Shown: positions 8,827 to 16,976 of the stretch, piece after piece
Numbering within the stretch: position 1 is the stretch's first letter
How the letters are laid out: each line of letters starts with the position of its first letter
NCBI GenBank assembly: GCA_964628515.1
Contig: CAZVNZ010000004.1
Coordinates: 62,001-126,000 of the forward strand
DNA from: CAZVNZ01 sp964628515
Lineage (GTDB): Bacteria; Bacillota; Clostridia; Christensenellales; Christensenellaceae
Reading direction: 5' to 3'
Length of the DNA: 64,000 bases
The notes under the pieces: model-generated
What the model saw: the letters and a program-made list of their open reading frames with translations, nothing else
The model's database searches: none
Told to the model about the DNA's origin: nothing
Program-made: the position numbers and the translations under genes

Positions 8827-8877
8827 GATTAGCGGAAAATATCAGTAGAATTAGCTGCAGACAACAGTAGGATTAGC
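8821..8877. repeat. Three 13 bp direct repeats at a 22 bp period
   Basis: CAGTAGGATTAGC at 8821, CAGTAGAATTAGC at 8843 and CAGTAGGATTAGC at 8865 are spaced exactly 22 bp apart. The first overlaps the stop codon of the second hydrolase. A weaker fourth match (GCGTAGAAATTGC) begins near 8884. The array sits between two convergent genes, so a promoter role is not obvious. It may be a slipped-strand tandem duplication or a protein-binding array. Confidence 0.5.
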
Positions 8878-9023
8878 AAGAGGCGTAGAAATTGCAAGGA
8901 AAACGCGCTTATATATCAGGCAACAGATAAATAAGTTAAGTATTATCTATTTTCTTAAGTCCTTAGCCATTAAATCCTCTACGAAAAATCGAGCCGTAAA
9001 AAACCTAAATAAGCCTACAAACC

Positions 9024-9485
9024 CTAACACAACCGCTGTTTATCCGAAATTGTATTTACAATATGCCCAAGAGCAAACACACCGCAAGCCACAATAAGCC
9101 ATATATTATACAGCCACAAACCGCAAAAAGCAAAAACCCCAACGGGCAAAATTGCAAGGGGTATGGGTATAAAAAATAAATCGTCGTATAAATTTACATA
9201 GTATCTTTCGCTTTTAACATACCTTATCCAACAGTAAAAATATGCCCCCATTAAAATGAGCATAACTATAAAAAAGGGATTAATAACCACTTCTTCATCA
9301 TTTCCGCTAAATATAAGTATTATTACACAGCCTACCTGTCCCGTGCGTTCTATTATAGAAAATGGTTCGTATTTTTTATTATTATCTGTTTTCTTTAAGT
9401 TTTTAGGGGGAAACAAAAACATAATTACTATGCTTGGGGCAATCATTAGTACGGCTATTAGTGTGCCTATTACGGAAAAACCCAT
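9024..9485 (-). CDS. Small multi-pass membrane protein, unknown function
   Basis: 153-residue hydrophobic protein with about five predicted membrane segments: one at the N-terminus, one near 45-60, one near 70-90, and two near 108-145. A short charged loop (PPKNLKKTDNNKK) follows the first segment. No family was recognised. The start has a good site, AAGGAGCAAATA, before ATG. It is a single gene, divergent from the SGNH hydrolase and convergent with the lipase genes. The role cannot be inferred. Confidence 0.6.
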   Translation of the reverse strand: MGFSVIGTLIAVLMIAPSIVIMFLFPPKNLKKTDNNKKYEPFSIIERTGQVGCVIILIFSGNDEEVVINPFFIVMLILMGAYFYCWIRYVKSERYYVNLYDDLFFIPIPLAILPVGVFAFCGLWLYNIWLIVACGVFALGHIVNTISDKQRLC

Positions 9486-9504
9486 TATTTGCTCCTTAAA
9501 AACA

Positions 9505-9529
9505 TTTTAAACTTTTTTAAAGTTTAAAA
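9505..9529. promoter_or_regulatory. AT-rich perfect inverted repeat in a divergent region
   Basis: TTTTAAACTTT and AAAGTTTAAAA form 11 bp arms around a TTT centre. The repeat lies 20 bp upstream of the ATG of the minus-strand membrane protein and 21 bp before the -35 box of the plus-strand SGNH gene. It could be an operator or an mRNA hairpin. Confidence 0.35.
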
Positions 9530-9549
9530 ACAAATTACCGCAAAGTGAT

Positions 9550-9578
9550 TTGAAGTATTCTACATTAAATGATACAAT
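9550..9578 (+). promoter_or_regulatory. Promoter of the membrane-anchored SGNH hydrolase
   Basis: TTGAAG (9550-9555), a 17 bp spacer and TACAAT (9573-9578). The expected start is near 9585, leaving a leader of about 70 nt before the ATG at 9656. Confidence 0.5.
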
Positions 9579-9655
9579 AGTAGCTAAAGTATGTCAACGA
9601 GGTACTGCCTAAATTCCAAAAATTACAGAAATGCTTAAATAAGAGGGACGGTGCA

Positions 9656-10417
9656 ATGTCTATTGAGGTTATATTAAACGGGTTAGCAGATATATTTGTA
9701 TTTTTAATGATTGCCGGAGGTTTAATCGGTGTTTGTTTGTTTTTTTATTTCAGAGGCAGATACATTCCAAAAGTACCGCCACCAAAACCCAATACCATAC
9801 GCATTGCCTGTGTGGGAGACAGCGTAACTTTTGGGGCAATGGTTAAAATTCGCAGAAAAAACTGCTATCCTGCCAAACTTCAAGAAATGCTGGGGGATAA
9901 ATACAGCGTGGGCAATTTTGGGGCAAACTCCCATACCGTACAAAAAACCGGAGATTTTTCTTATTGGAATCACATTTACTTTAAAAAAAGTGCGGAGTAC
10001 GAGCCAAATATTGTACTGCTTATGTTAGGCTCAAACGACAGCAAGCACCATAATTTTACGGATGTAGATGCCTATATTGCCGATTACAAGGAAATTGTAA
10101 CCTATTATTTAAACTTAGATTGCAAACCCAAACTTTGTATACTAACCTCCCCTTGCGCTTATAGCTTAAAAGAAGGGGCAAAAGTCAACTACGATATAAG
10201 CAACGATAATATAAATTTAATGGTAACAGCCCTTAAAGCCTTAGCACAAGAGCTAAACTTGCCTGTAATCGATATTAACAAACTGACAAGCACCCACAAA
10301 GACTGGTTTACTTTTGACGGTGTACACCCTGATGCGCAAGGGGCTAATGCCATTGCTAGAGAGGTGTACTACACCTTGATTAACAACCAAAGCCAAAACC
10401 AAACTAAGAGTGCATAG
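9656..10417 (+). CDS. Membrane-anchored SGNH/GDSL hydrolase
   Basis: 253-residue protein with one N-terminal membrane helix (about residues 10-32) and an external SGNH domain. Block I is CVGDSVTFGA (GDS near residue 55), block III is LGSNDSKH near 124, and block V contains DGVHPDAQG near 223. These give the Ser, Asn, Asp and His expected of a lipase/esterase or carbohydrate deacetylase. It is probably anchored facing the cell wall. The start follows AAGAGGGACGGTGCA. The substrate is not predictable; cell-wall polysaccharide deacetylation or lipid hydrolysis are the common roles. Confidence 0.8.
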   Translation: MSIEVILNGLADIFVFLMIAGGLIGVCLFFYFRGRYIPKVPPPKPNTIRIACVGDSVTFGAMVKIRRKNCYPAKLQEMLGDKYSVGNFGANSHTVQKTGDFSYWNHIYFKKSAEYEPNIVLLMLGSNDSKHHNFTDVDAYIADYKEIVTYYLNLDCKPKLCILTSPCAYSLKEGAKVNYDISNDNINLMVTALKALAQELNLPVIDINKLTSTHKDWFTFDGVHPDAQGANAIAREVYYTLINNQSQNQTKSA

Positions 10418-10460
10418 CCTTACTGTTCCCTCTTTTATCATCATCACACTAATAAAAAAG

Positions 10461-11069
10461 CTAAAGTTTAATGCTTGCCTCCGCTTCTTCTAAAGTGGCG
10501 TAGCCCCTTTGTTTTACCGTGTTTGCAAGCATTTGCTCTGCCATATTTACCTCTTGTGCAAGTAAATTGTTTATGTGGTTTATGTACTCTTTTAACGTGT
10601 TTTTAGAGTAGGTAAAAAGCTCCCCTCGCAGGTAAGTTTCAAAGGAGGTAACCTCGGCGGTGTCCTCTTTGGAATATAGAGGTCTGCCCATTTGAGCAAG
10701 TTTTGGGTATTTTTGCCGTATTTCTTCATTCCATTTTAGTTGGGCGTCTATTATTGTGGCTACAAGCTCCTTTTTTTCTCTGCTTACCACCGGCAAAAGC
10801 CGTTTTAGCTTTAAAAATTCCTCGGGATAGGCGTTGCTTAGCATGTATGCGTATTTTTCCGTAATTAAATTGGTGTTGTTATTGTATGCCGTGGTAACAT
10901 CGCCGTAGTAGCTCTTTAGGGTTGCTTCGTTCCATGTGTAAAACTGGCTTTCTCTGTGCAACTTAAAGCAGGTAAATTCCTTGGCATAATCGGCTTTTTT
11001 GCTTTTACCGTTTACTCCTTCAAACATCTTCCATTCGATGTTTATTATTTTTTGAATATATTCTCTCAT
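10461..11069 (-). CDS. DUF4125 family protein
   Basis: 202-residue soluble, mostly helical protein. The N-terminal IIxIEWxMF, followed by RESQFYTWNEATLKSYYGD, matches the pattern of DUF4125 proteins common in Clostridia, which have no known function. The start follows TGAGGAAAAAGTT. It is convergent with the SGNH hydrolase, with 43 bp between stops, and its start faces the leader region of the MFS transporter. No catalytic motif was recognised. Confidence 0.7.
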   Translation of the reverse strand: MREYIQKIINIEWKMFEGVNGKSKKADYAKEFTCFKLHRESQFYTWNEATLKSYYGDVTTAYNNNTNLITEKYAYMLSNAYPEEFLKLKRLLPVVSREKKELVATIIDAQLKWNEEIRQKYPKLAQMGRPLYSKEDTAEVTSFETYLRGELFTYSKNTLKEYINHINNLLAQEVNMAEQMLANTVKQRGYATLEEAEASIKL

Positions 11070-11205
11070 AACTTTTTCCTCAAAAAAACTATTAAGTTGC
11101 TACCCTATAATATGATGATAAAACAAAGAAATCTAAAAGTAAAGAATAAATTTAGGTATTTTGTATTACTTCTTGCAAAAAAAATCAATGTTTACAAATT
11201 AATCG

Positions 11206-11234
11206 TTGACAAATATTTTTATTTATGCTATTTT
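11206..11234 (+). promoter_or_regulatory. Promoter of the MFS transporter leader
   Basis: A consensus -35 box TTGACA (11206-11211), a 17 bp spacer and TATTTT (11229-11234). The start is expected near 11241, giving a leader of about 240 nt that contains a 31-codon ORF and an intrinsic terminator before the transporter gene. Confidence 0.65.
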
Positions 11235-11276
11235 TAAATAGCTTTTTAGCACAAACCAAAGTATTTGAGGTAGTGT

Positions 11277-11372
11277 ATGAAAAATTATTCTGTACAAGTA
11301 CATAGTCTCCTTATTAGCTTTATTATTAACCTCCTTATAGGCACAGGCAATAATAGGGTTATTTTACGGTGA
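11277..11372 (+). CDS. 31-residue leader peptide upstream of the MFS transporter
   Basis: Short ORF with a good ribosome binding site (TTGAGG, 6 nt before ATG). The peptide starts MKNYSVQVHSLLISF and ends GTGNNRVILR. It is hydrophobic, with five Leu and five Ile codons. Its last codons overlap the strand (11347-11360) that can pair with the 5' arm of the downstream terminator. That is the layout of a translating-ribosome attenuator. The trigger could be a ribosome-targeting compound or Leu/Ile shortage; the sequence does not decide between them. Confidence 0.6.
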   Translation: MKNYSVQVHSLLISFIINLLIGTGNNRVILR

Positions 11373-11447
11373 TGACACAAGGCACAAAAAGCGTAAAACT
11401 AAGTATACAAACCCTTTATTGCAAAATTGATAAAGGGTTTTTTATTT
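11347..11447 (+). terminator. Terminator/antiterminator attenuator before the MFS gene
   Basis: The terminator stem is AAACCCTTTAT (11409-11419) paired with ATAAAGGGTTT (11430-11440), 11 bp perfect, with a 10 nt loop and a run of T (11438-11443). It lies 31 bp before the MFS ATG, so it would stop transcription of that gene. The upstream sequence GCAATAATAGGGTT (11347-11360), inside the leader ORF, can pair with AACCCTTTATTGC (11410-11422) over 13 bp with one bulged U. The two structures share the terminator 5' arm and are mutually exclusive. Confidence 0.7.
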
Positions 11448-11478
11448 ATAGAGTATAAAAATTATAGGAGGACAGAAA

Positions 11479-12684
11479 ATGAAAAAAAATAGCGGAATGT
11501 TTACGGTTATTGCAGCAATAGCAATACAACTGTGTTTGGGGGTTGCGTATATATGGAGCGTGTTTCAAACGGGTATTGCTCAAAGCATTTTTAACGGAGA
11601 CAACGCACAAGCAAGCCTAACCTTTTCCATACTTTTATCCACACTAACCATAGGCAGTGTTATAGGAGGTAAGTTAGCGGCTAAATACACCACAAGAATG
11701 GTGGTTATAATAGGCGGAATTATTTTAAGTGCAGGATTTTTCTTAGCATCTTTTGTTACACCCGAAACTTCTCTTATGCTGTGGCTTACCTACGGTGTTA
11801 TGGGTGGCGTGGGTATGGGCTTTACCTATTCTACAACCATTGCCTGTGCGCAAAAGTGGTTTCCCAGGAAAAAAGGGCTTGTTACAGGTGTAATTGTGGC
11901 GGCGCTAGGTTTTGGCGGAGTAATATTTACCCCTGTTATAGAAAGTTTAATTACAGCCTTTGGGGGTACAGGAGTGGGCGAGCCCAAAACCTTTATGGTA
12001 CTTAGCGGAATTTTCTTAGTGGTATGCACGGTTGGCGGTTTTTTTATGAAAGCACCCAAAGAGGAGCAATCAAGCGTAAACGTTGCCACCAACGATTTTA
12101 CTCCAAAACAAATGCTTAAATCGAATAAGTTTTATTTAATAACCATTACATTTATGCTTGCCTGCATGGGCGGACTTATGATGATTGGTTTTGCAAAACC
12201 CATAGCGGTTGCAAAAGGGCTGGGAGAAACCGCAACCATCGGTGTGCTGTTAATATCCATGTTTAACTCGGTGGGCAGACTACTTTGGGGTATTATTTCG
12301 GACAAATTAGGCAGAATAAACACAATACTTGTGCTACTTACAGGCACCGTTATACTATCTTTAATGGTAAACATTGCAACAGGATGGTTGATATATGTAC
12401 TTATAGGAGTTATAGGCTTTTTCTACGGTGGTTTGCTTAGCACCTTCCCCTCCCTTACGGCAGATATGTTTGGCGCTAAAAATATGGCTACAAACTACGG
12501 TTTTGTACTCCTTGGGTTTGGTGCAGGGGCGGTTATATCCTCCCAAATTGCAGGGTACTACAAAAATATTGCGGCAACGGATATAAACTTAATGTTTCCG
12601 GCGTTTGTAATAGCCTCCGTATGTGCGGCGGTGGGCATATTGCTTATGGTTGTACTTAAAAAAACGGCTAAAAAAACCGCATAA
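11479..12684 (+). CDS. MFS transporter, oxalate/formate antiporter (OFA) family
   Basis: 401-residue protein with about 12 membrane helices. The start region GVAYIWSVFQTGIAQ, the SxxxGxxxGGKLAAKY helix 2-3 loop, and GxGMGFTYSTTIACAQKWFPRKKGLVTG near residue 110 are typical of OFA-family major facilitators, which exchange small carboxylates. The second half repeats the fold (SVGRLLWGIISDKLGR near 262). The basic C-terminal tail is LKKTAKKTA. The ribosome binding site is AGGAGGACAGAAA. Expression is probably controlled by the leader ORF and attenuator just upstream, unusual for a simple carboxylate antiporter. The substrate is unknown; drug efflux is possible given the leader. Confidence 0.8.
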   Translation: MKKNSGMFTVIAAIAIQLCLGVAYIWSVFQTGIAQSIFNGDNAQASLTFSILLSTLTIGSVIGGKLAAKYTTRMVVIIGGIILSAGFFLASFVTPETSLMLWLTYGVMGGVGMGFTYSTTIACAQKWFPRKKGLVTGVIVAALGFGGVIFTPVIESLITAFGGTGVGEPKTFMVLSGIFLVVCTVGGFFMKAPKEEQSSVNVATNDFTPKQMLKSNKFYLITITFMLACMGGLMMIGFAKPIAVAKGLGETATIGVLLISMFNSVGRLLWGIISDKLGRINTILVLLTGTVILSLMVNIATGWLIYVLIGVIGFFYGGLLSTFPSLTADMFGAKNMATNYGFVLLGFGAGAVISSQIAGYYKNIAATDINLMFPAFVIASVCAAVGILLMVVLKKTAKKTA

Positions 12685-12754
12685 TTTAATATTGCTTTTA
12701 ACCTACGCATTTGTTACTATTAATACAAATAATTAATTATAAGGGAGGTAACAA

Positions 12755-13393
12755 ATGAAGACGGTTGTATGTTTCGGAGATTCCAACACCTGGGGCTATG
12801 ATGCTAACGGTGGTGCAAGATTTCCCAAAAACGTAAGATGGGCAGGCAAGCTAAGTAAACTTTTAGGGGAGGATTATGATGTTTGCGAGGAAGGCTTAAA
12901 CGGGCGCACCTCCGCATTTAGCGACCCTTTAGAGCCACACAGAAACGGTGCAAAACACATCGAGGAATGTATGCTTGTAAACGCACCCGTGGATTTACTT
13001 ATAATAGCCTTAGGCACAAACGACAGCAAGGTGCATTTAGCCCAAACGGAGTACACCATATGCAAAGGCATAGAAGTTTTGCTTAAGCTAACCCAAAAAG
13101 CGGAGTACGGCAATGGCAAGCCACCGGAGATATTAATCGTATCACCTGTGGAAATAGGGGATAACGTGCTTGACACATGGCTTAAAGAAGTGCTTGACGA
13201 AAAAAGCATTGCAAAAGTAAAGAAGCTCCCCCCTTTATATGAGGCGCTTGCAAAAGCCTATGGTTGTTACTTTTTGGATGCCTCCCTTTACGCAAAACCC
13301 ACCAAGGCAGATGCGGTGCATTTGGACGAGGCAGCCCACGGCGCCATAGCAGACGCTGTTGCAAGTAAAATAAAAGAAATTTTTAATGGGTGA
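12755..13393 (+). CDS. SGNH/GDSL hydrolase, arylesterase type
   Basis: 212-residue cytoplasmic SGNH hydrolase with no signal peptide. Block I is CFGDSNTWGYDA (GDSNTWG at residues 8-14), block II EEGLNGRTS, block III LGTNDSK near 88, and block V DAVHLDEAAHGAIA near 187. GDSNTWGY is the signature of the acetyl esterase/arylesterase subgroup. The ribosome binding site is AAGGGAGGTAAC. It is followed by two hairpins. The physiological ester is unknown. Confidence 0.82.
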   Translation: MKTVVCFGDSNTWGYDANGGARFPKNVRWAGKLSKLLGEDYDVCEEGLNGRTSAFSDPLEPHRNGAKHIEECMLVNAPVDLLIIALGTNDSKVHLAQTEYTICKGIEVLLKLTQKAEYGNGKPPEILIVSPVEIGDNVLDTWLKEVLDEKSIAKVKKLPPLYEALAKAYGCYFLDASLYAKPTKADAVHLDEAAHGAIADAVASKIKEIFNG

Positions 13394-13394
13394 T

Positions 13395-13479
13395 GATGGT
13401 GGTGAGACTACCACCATCAACCATAACTAAAAAGGGCTATCCGTAACGCAAAGTAGGTTTGCGTGGGTAGCCTTTCTTT
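13395..13479. terminator. Two-hairpin terminator between convergent genes
   Basis: A first hairpin pairs GATGGTGGT (13395-13403) with ACCACCATC (13410-13418). A second, compound hairpin pairs GGCTA (13435-13439) with TAGCC (13468-13472) and, inside it, ACGCAAA (13446-13452) with TTTGCGT (13458-13464), followed by TTTCTTT. It separates the esterase gene from the minus-strand phosphohexomutase-like gene and probably ends the plus-strand transcript. Confidence 0.6.
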
Positions 13480-13495
13480 ATTTGGAAAAAAATTG

Positions 13496-14491
13496 TTACA
13501 GCACAAGCTGACTTAAGGGTTTTCCCATAGTATCTGCAATTTGAGCAAGTTTAGCCACCGCAAAAATAGAGTCGTCGTACCCTGTTTCCGCAAAATAGTA
13601 GTGTCCGCTTGCCTCCACCCCTAAAACCGCATCATTTTCCTTAATGGCACGTTGCATAAAGGTGTACCCTGTTTTAGAGCTAATGGCAACAACTCCAAGC
13701 CCGGATGCTATTTTCTTTACTGCATTACTGCACTTTTCGTCGTATACCACGCAATCATTTTCTTTTAGATAGTCTTTTGCAAACACGCCAAACACATTTT
13801 CGCTGTTAAGTACCTGCCCTTTTTCGTCTATAAATGTAACCCTTCCGGCATCACTACTAAAATAAACACCCATGTATGCCTCGTGCTTTAAGGTGTCCTC
13901 GCAAAACTGCAAAAGCTCCCCTTTGGTGCATATAACCTCGTGCCCCAAAGCAGTTAGAATAGGGGGCACGTAGTCCTCCAGCAAGGTATTTGCGCAGTCA
14001 AAAACTATTTTTAGCTTGCCCTTTTTAACCTTCATAAAAACGTCTCGCAAATACTCTTTTTTATAATCTCGCATTGCCTTGTATTCCCCCTTTAAAAAGG
14101 GAAAATTTACCTTTTCTATGGTGCTTCGTATCTTTTGGATTTCCTCGGGAGTTACATAATAATCTTGATAAATTATTTTAAACCCGTTGTACTCGCTTTT
14201 GCTGTTCCCCCCCGTTACCATTACCCCAAGTGGTATGCCGTAATGTGCTTTTGCAAAGGTAAAAACCGGTGTGGGCGCATTGCCCATATCGTATGCCTTT
14301 GCTCCGCCTGTTTGCAACCCTTCTATTAGCTTTTCTTTTAGTGCCGGTGTAGAGGCTCGCAGGTCTCCACACACAAGCACCTCCTTTTCCTCTCTTATAT
14401 AGGCTATTGCTCTGCCTATTTTATATGCGGTTGCATCTGTAAATTCGTAGCTGTATAAACCTCGTATATCACAGTCTTTATAGATGCTCAT
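13496..14491 (-). CDS. Degenerate phosphoglucomutase/phosphomannomutase-like protein
   Basis: 331 residues with clear alpha-D-phosphohexomutase homology: YKDCDIRGLY at the start, GDLRASTPAL near 42, and the substrate loop GVEASGHYYFAETGYDDSIF near 290. Three core features are missing. The phosphoserine loop, normally VTASHNPPEYNG, reads VTGGNSKSEYNG near 90, with Gly where the catalytic Ser should be. The metal loop, normally DGDxDR, reads SSDAGR near 212. The protein stops about 100 residues early, without the phosphate-binding fourth domain. It is probably catalytically inactive but has a long intact frame, suggesting a retained non-catalytic role. It is the last gene of a five-gene minus-strand run. 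Confidence 0.75.
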   Translation of the reverse strand: MSIYKDCDIRGLYSYEFTDATAYKIGRAIAYIREEKEVLVCGDLRASTPALKEKLIEGLQTGGAKAYDMGNAPTPVFTFAKAHYGIPLGVMVTGGNSKSEYNGFKIIYQDYYVTPEEIQKIRSTIEKVNFPFLKGEYKAMRDYKKEYLRDVFMKVKKGKLKIVFDCANTLLEDYVPPILTALGHEVICTKGELLQFCEDTLKHEAYMGVYFSSDAGRVTFIDEKGQVLNSENVFGVFAKDYLKENDCVVYDEKCSNAVKKIASGLGVVAISSKTGYTFMQRAIKENDAVLGVEASGHYYFAETGYDDSIFAVAKLAQIADTMGKPLSQLVL

Positions 14492-14506
14492 TTACTATCT
14501 CCCTTG

Positions 14507-15052
14507 TTATATCATATTTTTTCCCAATGTAAATAATTTTTCTTTGTATAGCTCTTTAGTGTCCTCCGCCCGCAAATCCTCTCCGGACATTGCGTAAGAC
14601 ATTACATATTCCACACCTAAAAGCTCGCATATGGTTTTTATGGTGGCTTCTATTAAATTATAGCCGGAGCTTTCGTTATCTCCACCGCCGTAGGTGGAAA
14701 TAACCCCTAATTTTTTGCCTTTCCAAATATCTGTACCCAATGCGTAAAATCTGTCTATGCACGCCTTAATTTGAGAGGGCATGGAAAACCAGTAAACAGG
14801 CATGGCAAGCACTATAAAGTCCGCCTCTTCAATGCAGGGGTAAATTTCTTGCATATCGTCCTTTTGTATACAGTATCTTTGCCCAAATCCGCAGTAGTTG
14901 CACCCCTTGCAACCATGCACTTCCTTTTCGCTTAGCTTAAACTTGGTTACGGTGTTGGAGTTATACTCAAGCCCTCTTAAGTATTCGTCCAAAATTAACT
15001 CGGTTGCGCTGTTAAATTCCTTAGGACTTCCTAAAATAGCTACTACATTCAT
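14507..15052 (-). CDS. NADPH-dependent FMN reductase/flavodoxin-fold protein
   Basis: 181 residues from the ATG at 15052, chosen because it overlaps the upstream stop (ATGA) and gives the family N-terminus MNVVAILGSPKEFNSATE with the FMN phosphate loop GSP. Other signatures are HGCKGCNYCGF near 50, the two-Cys pattern of multimeric flavodoxin WrbA-like reductases, and VYWFSMPSQIKACIDRFYAL near 88. It likely reduces a small electron acceptor with bound FMN. It is translationally coupled to the 5'-nucleotidase gene. Confidence 0.82.
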   Translation of the reverse strand: MNVVAILGSPKEFNSATELILDEYLRGLEYNSNTVTKFKLSEKEVHGCKGCNYCGFGQRYCIQKDDMQEIYPCIEEADFIVLAMPVYWFSMPSQIKACIDRFYALGTDIWKGKKLGVISTYGGGDNESSGYNLIEATIKTICELLGVEYVMSYAMSGEDLRAEDTKELYKEKLFTLGKNMI

Positions 15053-16959
15053 TTGTTTTGCCTCCTTCGTTTTATGCGTCTTACAACTCTGTATATTATA
15101 AACGCTATTAATAAACAAATACCAAAAAATATTAAGTAAACCACGATTGCAAAGGTATTTGTATTTTTAAAGTAATCCGCCGTGCCGTAAAGCTCTGTTT
15201 TTGTTTGCTTTGCACTTTGGTACTGCTGAGGTATCTCCCCGTTAAATGTGCTTAGGTAATTAGAAAGGCTCGTCCATTCTTTTAGCTCTCTGCCTTCATC
15301 ATCATGTAAAATAGCGACATTTAAATCGGTTAGGGGCACACCGTTTTTATCCCGTGGTTGCACCGAAATTATGCCTTTTGTAGTGTCCGTAATAAGCCCT
15401 GCCATCTGCCCTATGTATATACTGCAAATTACTCCGTACAGTTTTTTATCGTCCACACTAACCCATTGCCCGTTTTCTAAAACCTCCACATCCACCACTC
15501 TGTTTAGTATTAATCTGCTTTTATTAAAGGTGTACCGCAAACCCGAAAAGTAAAACTCCGCCTCCACTATCATGGGGGAAATGGAAACATCCACCTCGCA
15601 CAGTTTTTTAAGCTCCTCCCCGGTTACGAAAAATTCCACTAATGGAAAGCCTTTGCTTTTGTCTTTTGGGCTTTCTCCTAAAGAAAGTATATTGTAGGCG
15701 TCCGACTCAAGCACATCTCCTTTATATATGGTTTCTCGTATCAAGCCAAAGTTTACCGCAGAAATTGTGGCGGTGCTGTCCGATTTTTTAATTTCGTTTA
15801 AATAGCCGTCCGTTATAATATCTGCAATATTCAGGTTGCCGTAGCCGTTGGTGTAGGGGTTGCTTAATCCAAAAGTTGCGGTTGTCAGTTTGCCGTCGTA
15901 GCTTCTGCCCATGCCGTCTAAATGCTCTTTTTGCACTAAATCCTTAAATGTGTTTGCGGATTTTAGTATTTCTTTGTCTTCCGGTGTGATGCTACCTGTA
16001 TGTATAAGCTCGTATCTTGTTTGCTTAATCTTTTCTCCTACCTCTATTTCAAGTACACCCAAAGCCTGTGCATTAAAGCCGGCGGACACTATTTTTGTAT
16101 TGTTTACCTCTATGGGCTTTTCCAAATATGTGTGAGTATGACCGCTAATAATTACGTCTATGCCCTCTACTTCTTTAGCAAGGGCAACATCTTCGGAAGT
16201 GTCCACATCCACGTTTGTACCACCGTGAGACAGGGCAATAATAACCTGTGCCCCCTCCTCTTTAAGTGCTTTTACAGCACGCTTTGCAGCCTCTTTGGAG
16301 TTTTCAAACTCCACCGGTGCGGCGGTTACTGTAAAGCTTTGGGCTTGCTCGCCAATTATGCCGAAAAGCCCTACTTTAATGCCGTTTTTTTCTATTATTG
16401 TATACTCTTTGCCACCTATTTGCTCTACTGCGCTTTTTAATTCCTGCGCCTCTTTTGCCTCGGGATAAATTAAGTTGGCAACAAGCAGCTGCGGAGGGTT
16501 TTTTGCGCTTAGTAATGCGGATGCAAGGGCGGAAGGCCCGTAGTCAAATTCGTGATTACCAAGGGTGGTGGCATCAAACCCCATTTCCCCCATTAAAGTT
16601 AAATCGGGGGAATGCTCTTCAAAAATAAAGTTATAAAAAGTACCCATAGAAAAATCCCCTGCATCCAAAAGCAAAGAATTTTCGCTACGCTCCTCGTCTA
16701 TTGCCGTTTTAAGCCTGCTGTATCCGGCAATTTCCGCAGTCTCTCCTGCAAGTGCCGTTTTAAAGGGCAAAATTGCCGAGTGCATATCGTGGGTAAATAA
16801 TATTTTTAGTGATTGTGCGCTTTGTGTGTCTTGTGCACTTTGGGTAGTTTGCGTGCCTTGTGCCCCTTGGGTATCTTGCGCAAAAGAAATTGATGCCGTG
16901 CCAAAAATAGTTACGGCAGATAATATAAAGCATAATGCTATTTTAAAAAGTTTTTTCAT
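15049..16959 (-). CDS. Cell-surface 5'-nucleotidase / 2',3'-cyclic phosphodiesterase (UshA-like)
   Basis: 636-residue exported metallophosphatase. The signal peptide spans about residues 1-27 (MKKLFKIALCF..SISFAQ). A Gln/Thr/Ala-rich linker of short repeats (DTQSAQ, GTQTTQ) follows. The calcineurin-like domain shows LFTHDMHSAILP near 54, GNHEFD near 133 and ISGHTHTY near 270. The substrate-binding 5_nucleotid_C domain covers about 355-540. A C-terminal membrane helix (about 605-625) and a basic tail anchor it, without a recognisable sortase motif. In the metal loop the usual DxHG reads DMHS. It would scavenge nucleotides outside the cell. It lies 17 bp after the VOC gene. Confidence 0.85.
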   Translation of the reverse strand: MKKLFKIALCFILSAVTIFGTASISFAQDTQGAQGTQTTQSAQDTQSAQSLKILFTHDMHSAILPFKTALAGETAEIAGYSRLKTAIDEERSENSLLLDAGDFSMGTFYNFIFEEHSPDLTLMGEMGFDATTLGNHEFDYGPSALASALLSAKNPPQLLVANLIYPEAKEAQELKSAVEQIGGKEYTIIEKNGIKVGLFGIIGEQAQSFTVTAAPVEFENSKEAAKRAVKALKEEGAQVIIALSHGGTNVDVDTSEDVALAKEVEGIDVIISGHTHTYLEKPIEVNNTKIVSAGFNAQALGVLEIEVGEKIKQTRYELIHTGSITPEDKEILKSANTFKDLVQKEHLDGMGRSYDGKLTTATFGLSNPYTNGYGNLNIADIITDGYLNEIKKSDSTATISAVNFGLIRETIYKGDVLESDAYNILSLGESPKDKSKGFPLVEFFVTGEELKKLCEVDVSISPMIVEAEFYFSGLRYTFNKSRLILNRVVDVEVLENGQWVSVDDKKLYGVICSIYIGQMAGLITDTTKGIISVQPRDKNGVPLTDLNVAILHDDEGRELKEWTSLSNYLSTFNGEIPQQYQSAKQTKTELYGTADYFKNTNTFAIVVYLIFFGICLLIAFIIYRVVRRIKRRRQNK

Positions 16960-16976
16960 AGGTTACCTCCAAACAA

